A stretch of 5,831 nucleotides of DNA, taken from assembly GCA_903930665.1 (NCBI GenBank), contig CAIYZI010000321.1, positions 1-5,831 on the forward strand, given 5' to 3'. The notes under the pieces were generated by a model, which saw only the letters and a list, made by a program, of their open reading frames with translations, made no database searches and had not been told where the DNA came from. Source of the stretch: an uncultured beta proteobacterium (lineage in GTDB: Bacteria > Pseudomonadota > Gammaproteobacteria > Burkholderiales > Burkholderiaceae). Of the stretch, positions 1 to 5,784 are shown piece by piece; positions within the stretch are counted from its first letter, which is position 1; every line of letters begins with the position of its first letter. Both the position numbers and the translations under genes were made by a program.

Positions 1-55
1 GAGTGCCTGCTGTTAGCGAATCAAGCTCTTCTTTGGTAAGTCGTAGTAATTTCAT
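1..55 (-). CDS. 5' end of a further par-operon gene (partial)
   Basis: An ATG at 55 opens a frame reading MKLLRLTKEELDSLTAGT that runs off the left edge of the window. An in-frame TAA lies two codons upstream, so this ATG is the first possible start. The peptide has the charged, helix-forming look of a real N-terminus (TKEELDSL). There is no clear ribosome binding site, which lowers confidence. If real, it is the sixth gene of the operon, 27 bases after the DUF2786 gene. Eighteen codons are too few to assign a family. Confidence 0.5.
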   Translation of the reverse strand, partial: MKLLRLTKEELDSLTAGT

Positions 56-82
56 AAGTTAAAGATTTGGTGTGGTTAAGCA

Positions 83-841
83 TCATTGCGAAAGGGCTAA
101 TATAGGCTTGCCAGTTGCGCTGAGGCCACGACGTGTAATGTCCACCTCAAGCCCATCCGCGAAGCCTTTGCCCCATATTTTCTCATTAAGTTTCACTTTT
201 CTGGCTTCTCTGGTTAATTGCTTGCCAAAGTGACGTTCAACGGCCTGCAATTTAACAATCATCAGCGCGTATCCAGCTCCTGAAGCGTTATCTACCTTTT
301 TATTGGCAATTTCCCTCTCAATAATACGGCGAATAGCTGATATCACACCAGATCTATAGCTTGTAACACTCCTACGCTTTTTGGCAATTGCAGGGTATTC
401 CTTTTTGAAATTAATTACCAAATCTGAGACCACGTTTATTAAATATTGGGTAGTAAACATAGCAACCTTGATGTCGGATTGATAGCCACTGAAGATATAG
501 CTGGCTACCCACTTGCCTTTTGAAATCTCCATGCAATGACCATCGACTATGACATCATTAAGTCGTGCAACCTGCAGGGCAATCTGCCCCATCCAAGTTT
601 GTGCTGCAATATGCGATTTGCGACGACCTCTAACCGCAAAGGGTTGCTTGCCCATCGAGTCGCCTCGGTTAATTTCTGCCATGATAAGTTCGGCATGGTC
701 AATTTGGTACTTTTGCATAATCTTATGTGCCATGGAAGCTGCTGCCGCCGCTTCTTCTGGGTTGGCTCTTGAGTCGTTGGCGATTGCCAGTAGCTTCTGG
801 ATGCGGCGCAGTACGCTCTCGATATTTTCGGGTTTGTCCAT
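83..841 (-). CDS. DUF2786 domain protein, 252 aa
   Basis: The N-terminal DUF2786 domain covers about residues 8-52. Its hallmark pieces are IQKLLAIA (14-21), NPEEAAAAASMAHKIM (27-42) and KYQIDHAEL. The remainder resembles the region often fused behind it (DUF7168). It has a TWMGQIALQVARLNDV segment, a YIFSGYQSDIKVAMF segment near the middle, and an RSGVISAIRRIIER helix later. A basic KKRRS stretch around 153-157 could contact nucleic acid. DUF2786 proteins are frequent on phages and plasmids and have no established function. There is no signal peptide or membrane segment. The gene starts 9 bases after the nuclease-like gene's stop with a modest purine-rich leader (TTTGAAA), so it is part of the par operon. 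Downstream, a further ORF starts 27 bases after the stop. Confidence 0.88.
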   Translation of the reverse strand: MDKPENIESVLRRIQKLLAIANDSRANPEEAAAAASMAHKIMQKYQIDHAELIMAEINRGDSMGKQPFAVRGRRKSHIAAQTWMGQIALQVARLNDVIVDGHCMEISKGKWVASYIFSGYQSDIKVAMFTTQYLINVVSDLVINFKKEYPAIAKKRRSVTSYRSGVISAIRRIIEREIANKKVDNASGAGYALMIVKLQAVERHFGKQLTREARKVKLNEKIWGKGFADGLEVDITRRGLSATGKPILALSQ

Positions 842-850
842 ATTTTCAAA

Positions 851-1288
851 TTACTTTCTAATGAGAAGTGAATACAGGAATGAGCGTTCAGCATTCATAT
901 CGGATTGCTGCCAAAGAGAGTCATCGACAAACATATTGCCCCTGGGAAAGACAATCTCGCAAACCTGCTTATTGATGACATGAAGTAAACCCCAGCGCGG
1001 TGGCAGATCTTCCGCCTCAATGACGCCAGGCTCACAAATATAAGCACGATAATTGCCTAGACCTACAAGGGTTCCATTGCGTTCGGGCTTATGTTTGTCA
1101 CGTAAAAAATCACCACGAGAAGCCTTTGCTTCCAAGAGGATGCTCAGGGTCGACCGGAAGCCCAATACATCCGGTATCTCGCGTGAACCACTAACCGTTA
1201 ACTCAGTGGCAACGACAGGCATTTTCTTAACTGTTTTTAGCCACCTAGACCCGATCAGGATTAGATCTGAATGAGTAAGCTTTGTCAT
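851..1288 (-). CDS. PD-(D/E)XK nuclease-fold protein, MmcB-like, 145 aa
   Basis: A putative small endonuclease of the type related to MmcB and to phage and plasmid proteins sometimes annotated only as hypothetical. Glu29, then Asp40 in REIPDVLGF (37-44), then Glu53-Ala-Lys55 in LLEAKASRGDFLRDKHK (51-67), give the Glu...Asp...ExK arrangement of the PD-(D/E)XK active site. The following 'GLGNYRAYICEPGVIEAEDLPPRWGLL' pattern (76-102) is the part I find most diagnostic of this family. It is the usual compact length and seems complete. Its ATG overlaps the parB stop (ATGA) and has no good ribosome binding site of its own, so translation should depend on parB. Its role beside ParAB is not known: repair or processing of the element's DNA, or host-DNA attack, are both guesses. 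Substrate and activity cannot be read from the sequence. Confidence 0.82.
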   Translation of the reverse strand: MTKLTHSDLILIGSRWLKTVKKMPVVATELTVSGSREIPDVLGFRSTLSILLEAKASRGDFLRDKHKPERNGTLVGLGNYRAYICEPGVIEAEDLPPRWGLLHVINKQVCEIVFPRGNMFVDDSLWQQSDMNAERSFLYSLLIRK

Positions 1289-2301
1289 GAATTAGTGTCC
1301 ACGCTTGAATGGTCATATTCTTGGTTGGCGGTTCTTAATTTCTTCCAAAGCTCATGCGCTTTGAAATGTTGCAACTCTTGCACTAAATCTTGCGCCAATT
1401 GAAGCGCAACATCATCACCTGCCCCAGCTAAAGCGGGTAGAGCTGCGGACAGGAAGGCTTGCTTTAGGATCTCTTGCGCCTTCTTTGGCCCTGTTTTAGA
1501 GAGTCGAAGATGAGTCTTGATATTCTGACAGTAATTGAAAGTAGATTTTCCATTAATGCGGGTAGACTCAATAAGTTCAGAAAGAGAGGCTTTCGGAATT
1601 CTGGGTTCTTTACTTTTCTTTTTTGCGGGCTTTGAGGCGCTTGCCAAATCTCGCACTGTCTCCCTTTTAACCGCTTCACCATTTCTAATTCTAGCAATCA
1701 GACCAGAGTACTTTTTAGGATCATTTTTAGCTAATTGCGCCAGGCTAATTAAATATTCAAGATCGGTATTGACCCCATCTTTTAGGAGGCTCTTGACCTC
1801 TTCAGGAAAATCTTGCACTGAGCAGCGCTTGCTAACCCATGCCCGACTTTTACCCAGTGTGGCCATGTATGCATCAACACCAATCAACTTTACATATTGA
1901 GCAACTGCAATCGCCTCATCATAAGGGTCTAAGCGTTCATGGATGTTTTCATGGTACTGAAACTCAAATACCTCTGTTGGCGACATATTCTCTTGAATGA
2001 TCGCCGGAATATGGGTCATATTGAGCGCCTTGCAGGCGCGCAATCGACGTTCTCCATAGATCAGTTGATATTGACCATTGACATGGTTTAGTCCGACCGG
2101 AATCTTTACACCTTTTGCGCGAATGCCGCAAATGAGCTCTTCAAGCTTTTCTTCATCGAAATTGGTACGAGTTTGAGGCAGAACCACAATCTTTGAAATT
2201 TCAAATTGTATGATTTCAGTGGAGATTGCCTTTTTGGTCGCCTTGCTTACAGTATTGGCATTGGCCGCAAAGGCGCTCAGTACAGTTTTTTTGGTAGCCA
2301 T
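1285..2301 (-). CDS. parB: ParB/RepB/Spo0J family partition protein, 338 aa
   Basis: ParB is the centromere-binding partner of ParA. It loads at a specific DNA site, and CTP-binding ParB proteins spread from there. The N-terminus (1-25) is basic and Ala-rich, suitable for contacting ParA. The ParB/Srx-type domain spans about 31-135, with the conserved GERRLRA (83-89, the CTP-binding box) and ENIHERLDP (118-126). A helix-turn-helix follows at about 145-162 (ATLGKSRAWVSKR). A Lys-rich linker (224-237) leads to a helical C-terminal domain of about 100 residues, likely for dimerisation. AGGA seven bases ahead of ATG supports the start, and it lies one base from the parA stop. The stop overlaps the next start (ATGA). 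The classical chromosomal parS 16-mer is not in the window, so its target is unknown; the palindrome at 3641-3663 is one candidate. Confidence 0.95.
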   Translation of the reverse strand: MATKKTVLSAFAANANTVSKATKKAISTEIIQFEISKIVVLPQTRTNFDEEKLEELICGIRAKGVKIPVGLNHVNGQYQLIYGERRLRACKALNMTHIPAIIQENMSPTEVFEFQYHENIHERLDPYDEAIAVAQYVKLIGVDAYMATLGKSRAWVSKRCSVQDFPEEVKSLLKDGVNTDLEYLISLAQLAKNDPKKYSGLIARIRNGEAVKRETVRDLASASKPAKKKSKEPRIPKASLSELIESTRINGKSTFNYCQNIKTHLRLSKTGPKKAQEILKQAFLSAALPALAGAGDDVALQLAQDLVQELQHFKAHELWKKLRTANQEYDHSSVDTNS

Positions 2302-2302
2302 T

Positions 2303-3088
2303 TTATTTTCCTGCCTTAATATTCATTTGATCAAAAATGCAGGCACATGCCTCTAACATTTCTTTGGCAGCCATGCTGGTGCTTTCCCCGCGATCGGTAA
2401 GCCATACGGGACGATCTTTAGCGGTATCGATTGCTGCACGCTCATAAAGCACTGCCGGAAGAACCGAAGTACCCCAAGCTGCTCGCATTTGCTTCTCAAT
2501 TTCCAGATGAAATGCGCGATTTTTATTAACTTGATTTAGCAAAACGCCAAGTGAAGCTAGCTCAGCGTTAATGGCCTCTTCCTGTACTTTGCGGACATTT
2601 AAGAAGAAGGCCAATAAGCCATCAATTGCATCCCTATCGGGCTTGCAAGGTGAGATGGCATAGTCGGCAATGGAAAGCGCCGTGACCAGTAGATTTGATA
2701 TTCCAGGTGCCACATCAATTACGCATAAGTCATACTGGTTTGAAAGTGACCGAAGGGATTGTTTTCCGGCATCGATCGCCTTTTGTAGGTCGCCACGCTC
2801 AATCTTGAGCATCCCAGTGTCTGCGGAAATGAGCTGAAGATTCTTACTGCAGGGCTTAGGCAATAACCCATCGCCCTTCGAGTTAAATAAATGGCTTGCA
2901 AGTAAATGCTTTGATGTATCTTTGGCATTGTCTTGCAAGTTATTAAGGCTCTTTGAAAAGTCTGCCTGTGGGTCAAAGTCAATGCATAAAGTGTTGAGCT
3001 GTAAGCGTTGCCCATAAAAGGAGATATGCCTAGCAAGGGTTGTCTTACCAACCCCGCCTTTTTGGTTGGCCACCACGATGGTTTTCAT
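2303..3088 (-). CDS. parA: ParA family partition ATPase
   Basis: ParA proteins are Walker ATPases that bind DNA non-specifically and position plasmid or chromosome copies through ParB-stimulated ATP hydrolysis. Here the deviant Walker A motif KGGVGKTT is at residues 10-17, with signature Lys10 and catalytic Lys15. The A' region reads IDFDPQAD (36-43), and Walker B reads CVIDVAPG (122-129). A later CKPDRDAIDG segment (148-157) is also typical. At 261 residues, starting directly with the Walker domain, it lacks the N-terminal DNA-binding extension of type Ia ParA, so it probably does not repress its own operon by itself. AAAGGGGG four bases ahead of ATG is a strong ribosome binding site. The stop (TAA) is one base from the parB start. 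The ATPase looks intact and active. Related Soj/MinD-like ATPases are the alternative, but the adjacent parB settles the assignment. Confidence 0.96.
   Translation of the reverse strand: MKTIVVANQKGGVGKTTLARHISFYGQRLQLNTLCIDFDPQADFSKSLNNLQDNAKDTSKHLLASHLFNSKGDGLLPKPCSKNLQLISADTGMLKIERGDLQKAIDAGKQSLRSLSNQYDLCVIDVAPGISNLLVTALSIADYAISPCKPDRDAIDGLLAFFLNVRKVQEEAINAELASLGVLLNQVNKNRAFHLEIEKQMRAAWGTSVLPAVLYERAAIDTAKDRPVWLTDRGESTSMAAKEMLEACACIFDQMNIKAGK
2895..2939. repeat. two CTTGCAAG palindromes inside parA, 37 bases apart
   Basis: The 8-bp palindrome CTTGCAAG occurs at 2895-2902 and 2932-2939. Both copies are followed on the plus strand by T, giving the same CTTGCAAGT 9-mer as the copy in the leader at 3598. 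They fall in different codon phases: one reads Leu-Ala-Ser, the other Asn-Leu-Gln-Asp. A further copy lies at 2642-2649 in the third phase (Pro-Cys-Lys-Pro). The protein sequence therefore does not explain the recurrence. Confidence 0.4.
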
Positions 3089-3098
3089 GGTGCCCCCT

Positions 3099-3524
3099 TT
3101 ATGCGAATAGGGCTGGTGAAACCACTGGCTTAAAAACCATCTGTTGATTTAAGATGGTGGTGAGCCAATTTAGCGCCAATATATTCTTTGCTGCTCGTTG
3201 GTGCGTACTTGTGGTTGTGTTGTGACGATCATAGAGAATCTGATCGCACCATTCGTCTTGAATGGTAAGCAATTCTGCACTTAATGATGTCGGACTAACC
3301 TTGAACTCCATCCATGGAGCAGGATGGGCATTGCCATCGGAAATCTTATCGTGAGCAATTTGGACTGTAAGCGTCTTATCTGGATTAACCAGGATTTCAC
3401 AAAATATGGACAAGTCATCTTTGTGCCTAGAGGTTGCAAAAAGAACCGAATCGTATTTGGTGGCCTCAATTTGAGGAATGAGATCGTTGAGACGTTCATA
3501 TAGACGGCTATATACAGTGGCCAT
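3099..3524 (-). CDS. hypothetical protein, 141 aa, possibly DUF6908-like
   Basis: This is the first gene of the par operon and encodes a soluble protein of 141 residues. The middle section (about 39-100) reads as alternating strands: SIFCEILV, then TLTVQIAHD, an acidic/Gly turn (ISDGNAHPAP) and MEFKV, then a WCDQILYD segment. This pattern recalls DUF6908, a family of plasmid and ICE proteins of unknown function, but I rate that match as only plausible. The C-terminal part (about 108-135) looks helical. I see no helix-turn-helix or catalytic motif. The start is fixed by AAAGGG six bases ahead of ATG. The stop lies 10 bases before parA, and its last codons overlap the parA ribosome binding site. 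Position next to the operator makes it a candidate regulator or partition accessory factor, but nothing in the sequence proves this. Confidence 0.8.
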   Translation of the reverse strand: MATVYSRLYERLNDLIPQIEATKYDSVLFATSRHKDDLSIFCEILVNPDKTLTVQIAHDKISDGNAHPAPWMEFKVSPTSLSAELLTIQDEWCDQILYDRHNTTTSTHQRAAKNILALNWLTTILNQQMVFKPVVSPALFA

Positions 3525-3629
3525 GATTTGCCCTTTCAGTTGATGGTCCTTGGCGTAACACGGTTTCCTGATGACCTGCTCGTCGTTAATTCAGGAGCTT
3601 GCAAGTGCCAAATTCTTGCTAGTACTTTT
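3525..3629 (-). promoter_or_regulatory. 5' untranslated leader of the par operon
   Basis: These roughly 100 bases lie between the predicted start of transcription and the ATG at 3524. They contain AAAGGG (3531-3536) six bases ahead of that ATG, a good ribosome binding site. A 6-bp inverted repeat, TCCTGA at 3566-3571 and TCAGGA at 3591-3596, could form a weak hairpin with a 19-base loop. Near the 5' end lie two related 9-mers (3598-3606 and 3615-3623). I see no riboswitch class, leader peptide or attenuator that I could name. Confidence 0.5.
3598..3623. repeat. direct repeat CTTGC(A/T)AGT x2 near the par transcription start
   Basis: CTTGCAAGT (3598-3606) and CTTGCTAGT (3615-3623) match at eight of nine positions and are offset by 17 bases. 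They lie at and just downstream of the predicted start of transcription. The first contains the perfect 8-bp palindrome CTTGCAAG, which recurs three times inside parA (2642, 2895, 2932). They could be binding sites for an operon-encoded DNA-binding protein; this is inference. Confidence 0.4.
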
Positions 3630-3657
3630 ATTATACATCAAAACACTTGACTGTCAA
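3630..3657 (-). promoter_or_regulatory. sigma-70 promoter of the par operon
   Basis: On the minus strand the -35 box is TTGACA (3657-3652) and the -10 box is TATAAT (3635-3630). Both match the sigma-70 consensus at all six positions and are separated by 16 bases. An AT-rich stretch (3658-3686, with few G or C) lies just upstream and could act as an UP element. Transcription should start near 3623-3625, leaving a leader of about 100 bases before the 141-aa gene. A promoter this close to consensus is expected to be strong and to need repression, in line with the palindrome over its -35 box. Confidence 0.88.
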
Positions 3658-3663
3658 CTGTTT
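3641..3663. promoter_or_regulatory. 23-bp palindromic operator overlapping the par -35 box
   Basis: The arms are AAACAcTTGAC and GTCAAcTGTTT around a single central base at 3652. Ten of the eleven arm pairs are complementary; only the C/C pair at 3646/3658 fails. The -35 hexamer (3652-3657) sits inside it, so a dimeric protein bound here should block RNA polymerase. The likely ligand is an operon-encoded regulator. ParB or the 141-aa protein are candidates, because this ParA lacks the N-terminal helix-turn-helix seen in self-regulating type Ia ParA proteins. It could alternatively be a partition site. The symmetry is seen directly; the function is inferred. Confidence 0.75.
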
Positions 3664-3683
3664 AGAGAAAATTAACCTATTAT

Positions 3684-4934
3684 TTAGAGATCAAGGTGAT
3701 CGTGTTGTTCAGCCGAAGCCAAGGAGCGGCTAGATCCAATGGCCGGGATAGGGGGCATATTTTCGGAAGCAGTGTTCCATTTCCAACTTAAAAGTTTACT
3801 TCCGGCGATCAGTTCATTTAAAGCAGAGTCGTAATCCTCGCTATTACCAGGAGGAATGACATACATTGCAGTAGGACATGGTAGGGTATCGAAAGCCACT
3901 AGACAGGCTAATGGCGCGGCAGAAGGAAGGTTATATCGTAATCCTTTTGTAAAGCGTCGATTAGCCTTAATCATCGCATCAATAACGATCTTGTCGTAAG
4001 TGGACTCAAAAGGAATCCATTGCTCACTAACCGCCATGAGTGAAATTTCCACTACTGATGGAACGCCTATATGGTTAATATCACAAGTGCAAATGGCCAT
4101 TAGGTGAGAGCCGGGAATAGCATCGCATAATCCAACTTCAAGCTCAAATTTCTTTAGCAGTCTGCCATATATGTCATCGTTGAGTAAAAACGGACAATCT
4201 TCTGCGTGCCTAAAAATAATTTTGTGACCACCAAGGGATTTGGAAATCTCTTTGACTTCCCCTACACACAACATAAGGCGTTTACCACCACCTATTACCA
4301 CGCCGGATACTTTCATAAAGTGAGCAAGACGCCGCTGCGTCACTTGTGGCTTATAGGCATCAGAAGAGGCTTCAGGAATATACAAAATATCGATCAGTTT
4401 CGTTCCTTTAGCCCTTTTATTTTTAGCCGCCTCTAGCAAGTACTTACGAACAACAAACCAGTTTCGCTTGCCTTGCATTGCGGGTGACCAGCGATTGAAA
4501 TTGGCATCTTCCCAGAGTAGATGCAGAGTGCTGCGTATCGAGAGTCTCTTCCCATCTGTTTTTACAGACCCAGTTTCGACAGTACTAGGCGTTGGCGCCA
4601 CACGACCTGACTTTTTAGATAGCGAGAAATCGAACTTAAGATCAACTACACCATCTAATGGGTTTTCTTGGATGGCGTCCCCCATTACTTGCCCCAATCC
4701 CGATAGTTCTGGTGGCGGTTCATAAGAATCACATGTAGAAGCGTGATTGCTGCCTGTATTGGGCATGCGCTTAATAATGTATTGGCCGGATAACTTTGCT
4801 ATATACATTTCAATGCCTGGAGACTTGCAGATGCATAAAGGGCGCACTTTATTTTCATGAGCTCGCGCAATAATTTCCTTAAAACTAGAATCAACCGAGT
4901 TGACTGTGACACCCGATATTAGATATTTAGACAT
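3684..4934 (-). CDS. DUF1173 family protein, 416 aa
   Basis: The N-terminal region matches the DUF1173 family as I remember it. At residues 32-45 there is RPLCICKSPGIEMY, at 51-57 QYIIKRM, at 64-71 HASTCDSY, and then YEPPPELSGLG at 71-81. C34, C36, H64 and C68 together make a CxC...HxxxC pattern that could hold a zinc ion. The rest of the protein (about 125-390) is a long mixed region with no catalytic signature I can name. DUF1173 proteins are found mostly on plasmids, genomic islands and ICEs, and their biochemical role is not established. The length agrees with my recollection of the family (roughly 380-410 aa), so it looks intact. AAGGAA four bases ahead of ATG supports the start. It is the last gene of the upstream block; 159 bases holding the par promoter follow. 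Confidence 0.9.
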   Translation of the reverse strand: MSKYLISGVTVNSVDSSFKEIIARAHENKVRPLCICKSPGIEMYIAKLSGQYIIKRMPNTGSNHASTCDSYEPPPELSGLGQVMGDAIQENPLDGVVDLKFDFSLSKKSGRVAPTPSTVETGSVKTDGKRLSIRSTLHLLWEDANFNRWSPAMQGKRNWFVVRKYLLEAAKNKRAKGTKLIDILYIPEASSDAYKPQVTQRRLAHFMKVSGVVIGGGKRLMLCVGEVKEISKSLGGHKIIFRHAEDCPFLLNDDIYGRLLKKFELEVGLCDAIPGSHLMAICTCDINHIGVPSVVEISLMAVSEQWIPFESTYDKIVIDAMIKANRRFTKGLRYNLPSAAPLACLVAFDTLPCPTAMYVIPPGNSEDYDSALNELIAGSKLLSWKWNTASENMPPIPAIGSSRSLASAEQHDHLDL

Positions 4935-4942
4935 GAGTTTCC

Positions 4943-5587
4943 TTAATATTCAAGAAACCACTTTTCAGCAGTTCGATGGGTAATTTTCTTGTCGCTACAA
5001 GCTGGGTGAACCGTTGCTTCATGGTATCCGCCCAATTCGCCAATTGCCCATGTGGCGGCACAATTTGCTTCAAACACGTTCGGAAATATTAGCTCTTCGA
5101 TTGAATGCCCTTTGACCACAACACGGCTCGGGCCGCGATAATAAAAAGGGGTCGTGGAATAGGCGGTTCCGAGGAAATCAGTCTCAAATAAAACACGCTT
5201 TCTTGGAGCGTGTTCGGACTGGATAAGGGTAATGAACTCGGGTGTAAATTCGTCTGCAGAAAGCAAGGCTTTGATAGCAATCTGGCGCTTAGAAATGTAA
5301 TCTTCATAAGAATGATGATTAGCATCTATTTCACTATCTATAGCCCGAATTACTGATTCTAGGTTTTCTTCATTAAGGCCGATTTGCCAACGCAAGCTAA
5401 GTAGTGGTTCATCTTCGAAGTAGGCTGATATTTTAGGATTGCGTTTAAAGTGATCAATCCTTCCAACAATTTGAGCCTTAATCAAAATCTTTTTTGATTC
5501 TTCAAGTAATGCGATCGAGTAGGGGTTTGCAAGGCTTAAAACTTTATTTAATGCAAATTCGCAGCGAATATCCAAGGGCTTAAACAT
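4943..5587 (-). CDS. hypothetical protein, 214 aa
   Basis: I do not recognise this protein. It looks cytoplasmic, with no signal peptide or transmembrane segment. The N-terminal half (about residues 1-115) looks mainly helical, with several Glu/Lys-rich stretches. The C-terminal half (about 128-190) looks mixed and contains FLGTAYSTTPFYYRGPSR, then an 'ANCAATWAIGELGGYHEA' segment and a tail with His, Cys and Lys (VHPACSDKK). Cys and His residues are present but form no clear zinc-binding pattern. The start is set by AGAGGT six bases ahead of ATG and by the TAATG overlap with the 65-aa gene. Its stop lies 8 bases before the DUF1173 gene, so the three genes should share a transcript. A role in mobile-element maintenance or transfer is only a guess from context. 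Confidence 0.82.
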   Translation of the reverse strand: MFKPLDIRCEFALNKVLSLANPYSIALLEESKKILIKAQIVGRIDHFKRNPKISAYFEDEPLLSLRWQIGLNEENLESVIRAIDSEIDANHHSYEDYISKRQIAIKALLSADEFTPEFITLIQSEHAPRKRVLFETDFLGTAYSTTPFYYRGPSRVVVKGHSIEELIFPNVFEANCAATWAIGELGGYHEATVHPACSDKKITHRTAEKWFLEY

Positions 5588-5784
5588 TATTGACCTCTTC
5601 TAGTATTTTGTTCAGGGTAATACTCAATCACTATAGATTTTGAAAGGGGTATCTTTCCAACCTCAAAATCTCCTTCTTTTGCCCACAAAACTTTGACACC
5701 GGGGCCAAATTCAGCCCTAAATTCATCTACCACTTTGGCCACAAGAGGCATGCGCTCGCGCAATAGTTCTCTTGTAAGTTGCAT
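5587..5784 (-). CDS. small hypothetical protein, 65 aa
   Basis: This is a 65-residue soluble protein with no signal peptide or membrane segment. Its N-terminal half (about residues 1-28) is rich in Arg, Glu and hydrophobic residues and looks helical, with a LLRERMP segment. The middle reads FGPGVKVLWAKEGDFEVGK, followed by a short beta-like VIEYY segment. Small proteins with a similar RERMP start and a later 'EG..EVG' segment are, from memory, common as hypothetical genes on proteobacterial ICEs and plasmids; no function is known to me. The stop codon overlaps the start of the 214-aa gene (TAATG), so the two are probably translationally coupled. The ribosome binding site ahead of its own ATG is weak, which fits coupling to the upstream frame. 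The gene is supported by tight packing and codon-like composition rather than by a known domain. Confidence 0.75.
   Translation of the reverse strand: MQLTRELLRERMPLVAKVVDEFRAEFGPGVKVLWAKEGDFEVGKIPLSKSIVIEYYPEQNTRRGQ

Noticed and set aside
21..86. 21-aa minus-strand ORF starting ATGATG and overlapping the DUF2786 stop (MMLNHTKSL...)
   Set aside because: The ATGA overlap is attractive, but the frame is very short, has no ribosome binding site and collides with the better-looking MKLLRLTKEEL frame that starts at 55.
189..201. GTTTCAC-like sequence as a possible chromosomal parS
   Set aside because: Only one half-site resembles the parS consensus and there is no symmetric second half. No full parS 16-mer is present in the window.
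549..983. Plus-strand ORF of 144 aa, and other plus-strand ORFs at 536-772, 1053-1274, 1535-1900, 4206-4436 and 4468-4725
   Set aside because: Each lies opposite a well-supported minus-strand gene, has no recognisable domain and has the composition of antisense translation.
2025..2039. Perfect hairpin GCGCCT-TGC-AGGCGC inside parB
   Set aside because: It lies in the codons for the conserved Arg-Ala-Cys-Lys-Ala segment just after the GERR box and lacks a U run. Codon choice explains it adequately.
3689..3701. Inverted repeat GATCA-AGG-TGATC at the 3' end of the DUF1173 gene, as a possible terminator
   Set aside because: It has only 5 bp of stem, ends before the stop codon and is not followed by a U tract on the minus strand.
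4891..4903. Inverted repeat TCAAC-CGA-GTTGA, overlapping an 8-base match (TTGACTGT) to the par operator
   Set aside because: It is inside the DUF1173 coding sequence, matches only half of the operator and can easily arise by chance.
5587..5784. The 65-aa and 214-aa pair as a toxin-antitoxin system
   Set aside because: The sizes and the coupled arrangement fit loosely, but neither protein shows a known toxin fold, catalytic motif or antitoxin DNA-binding domain.
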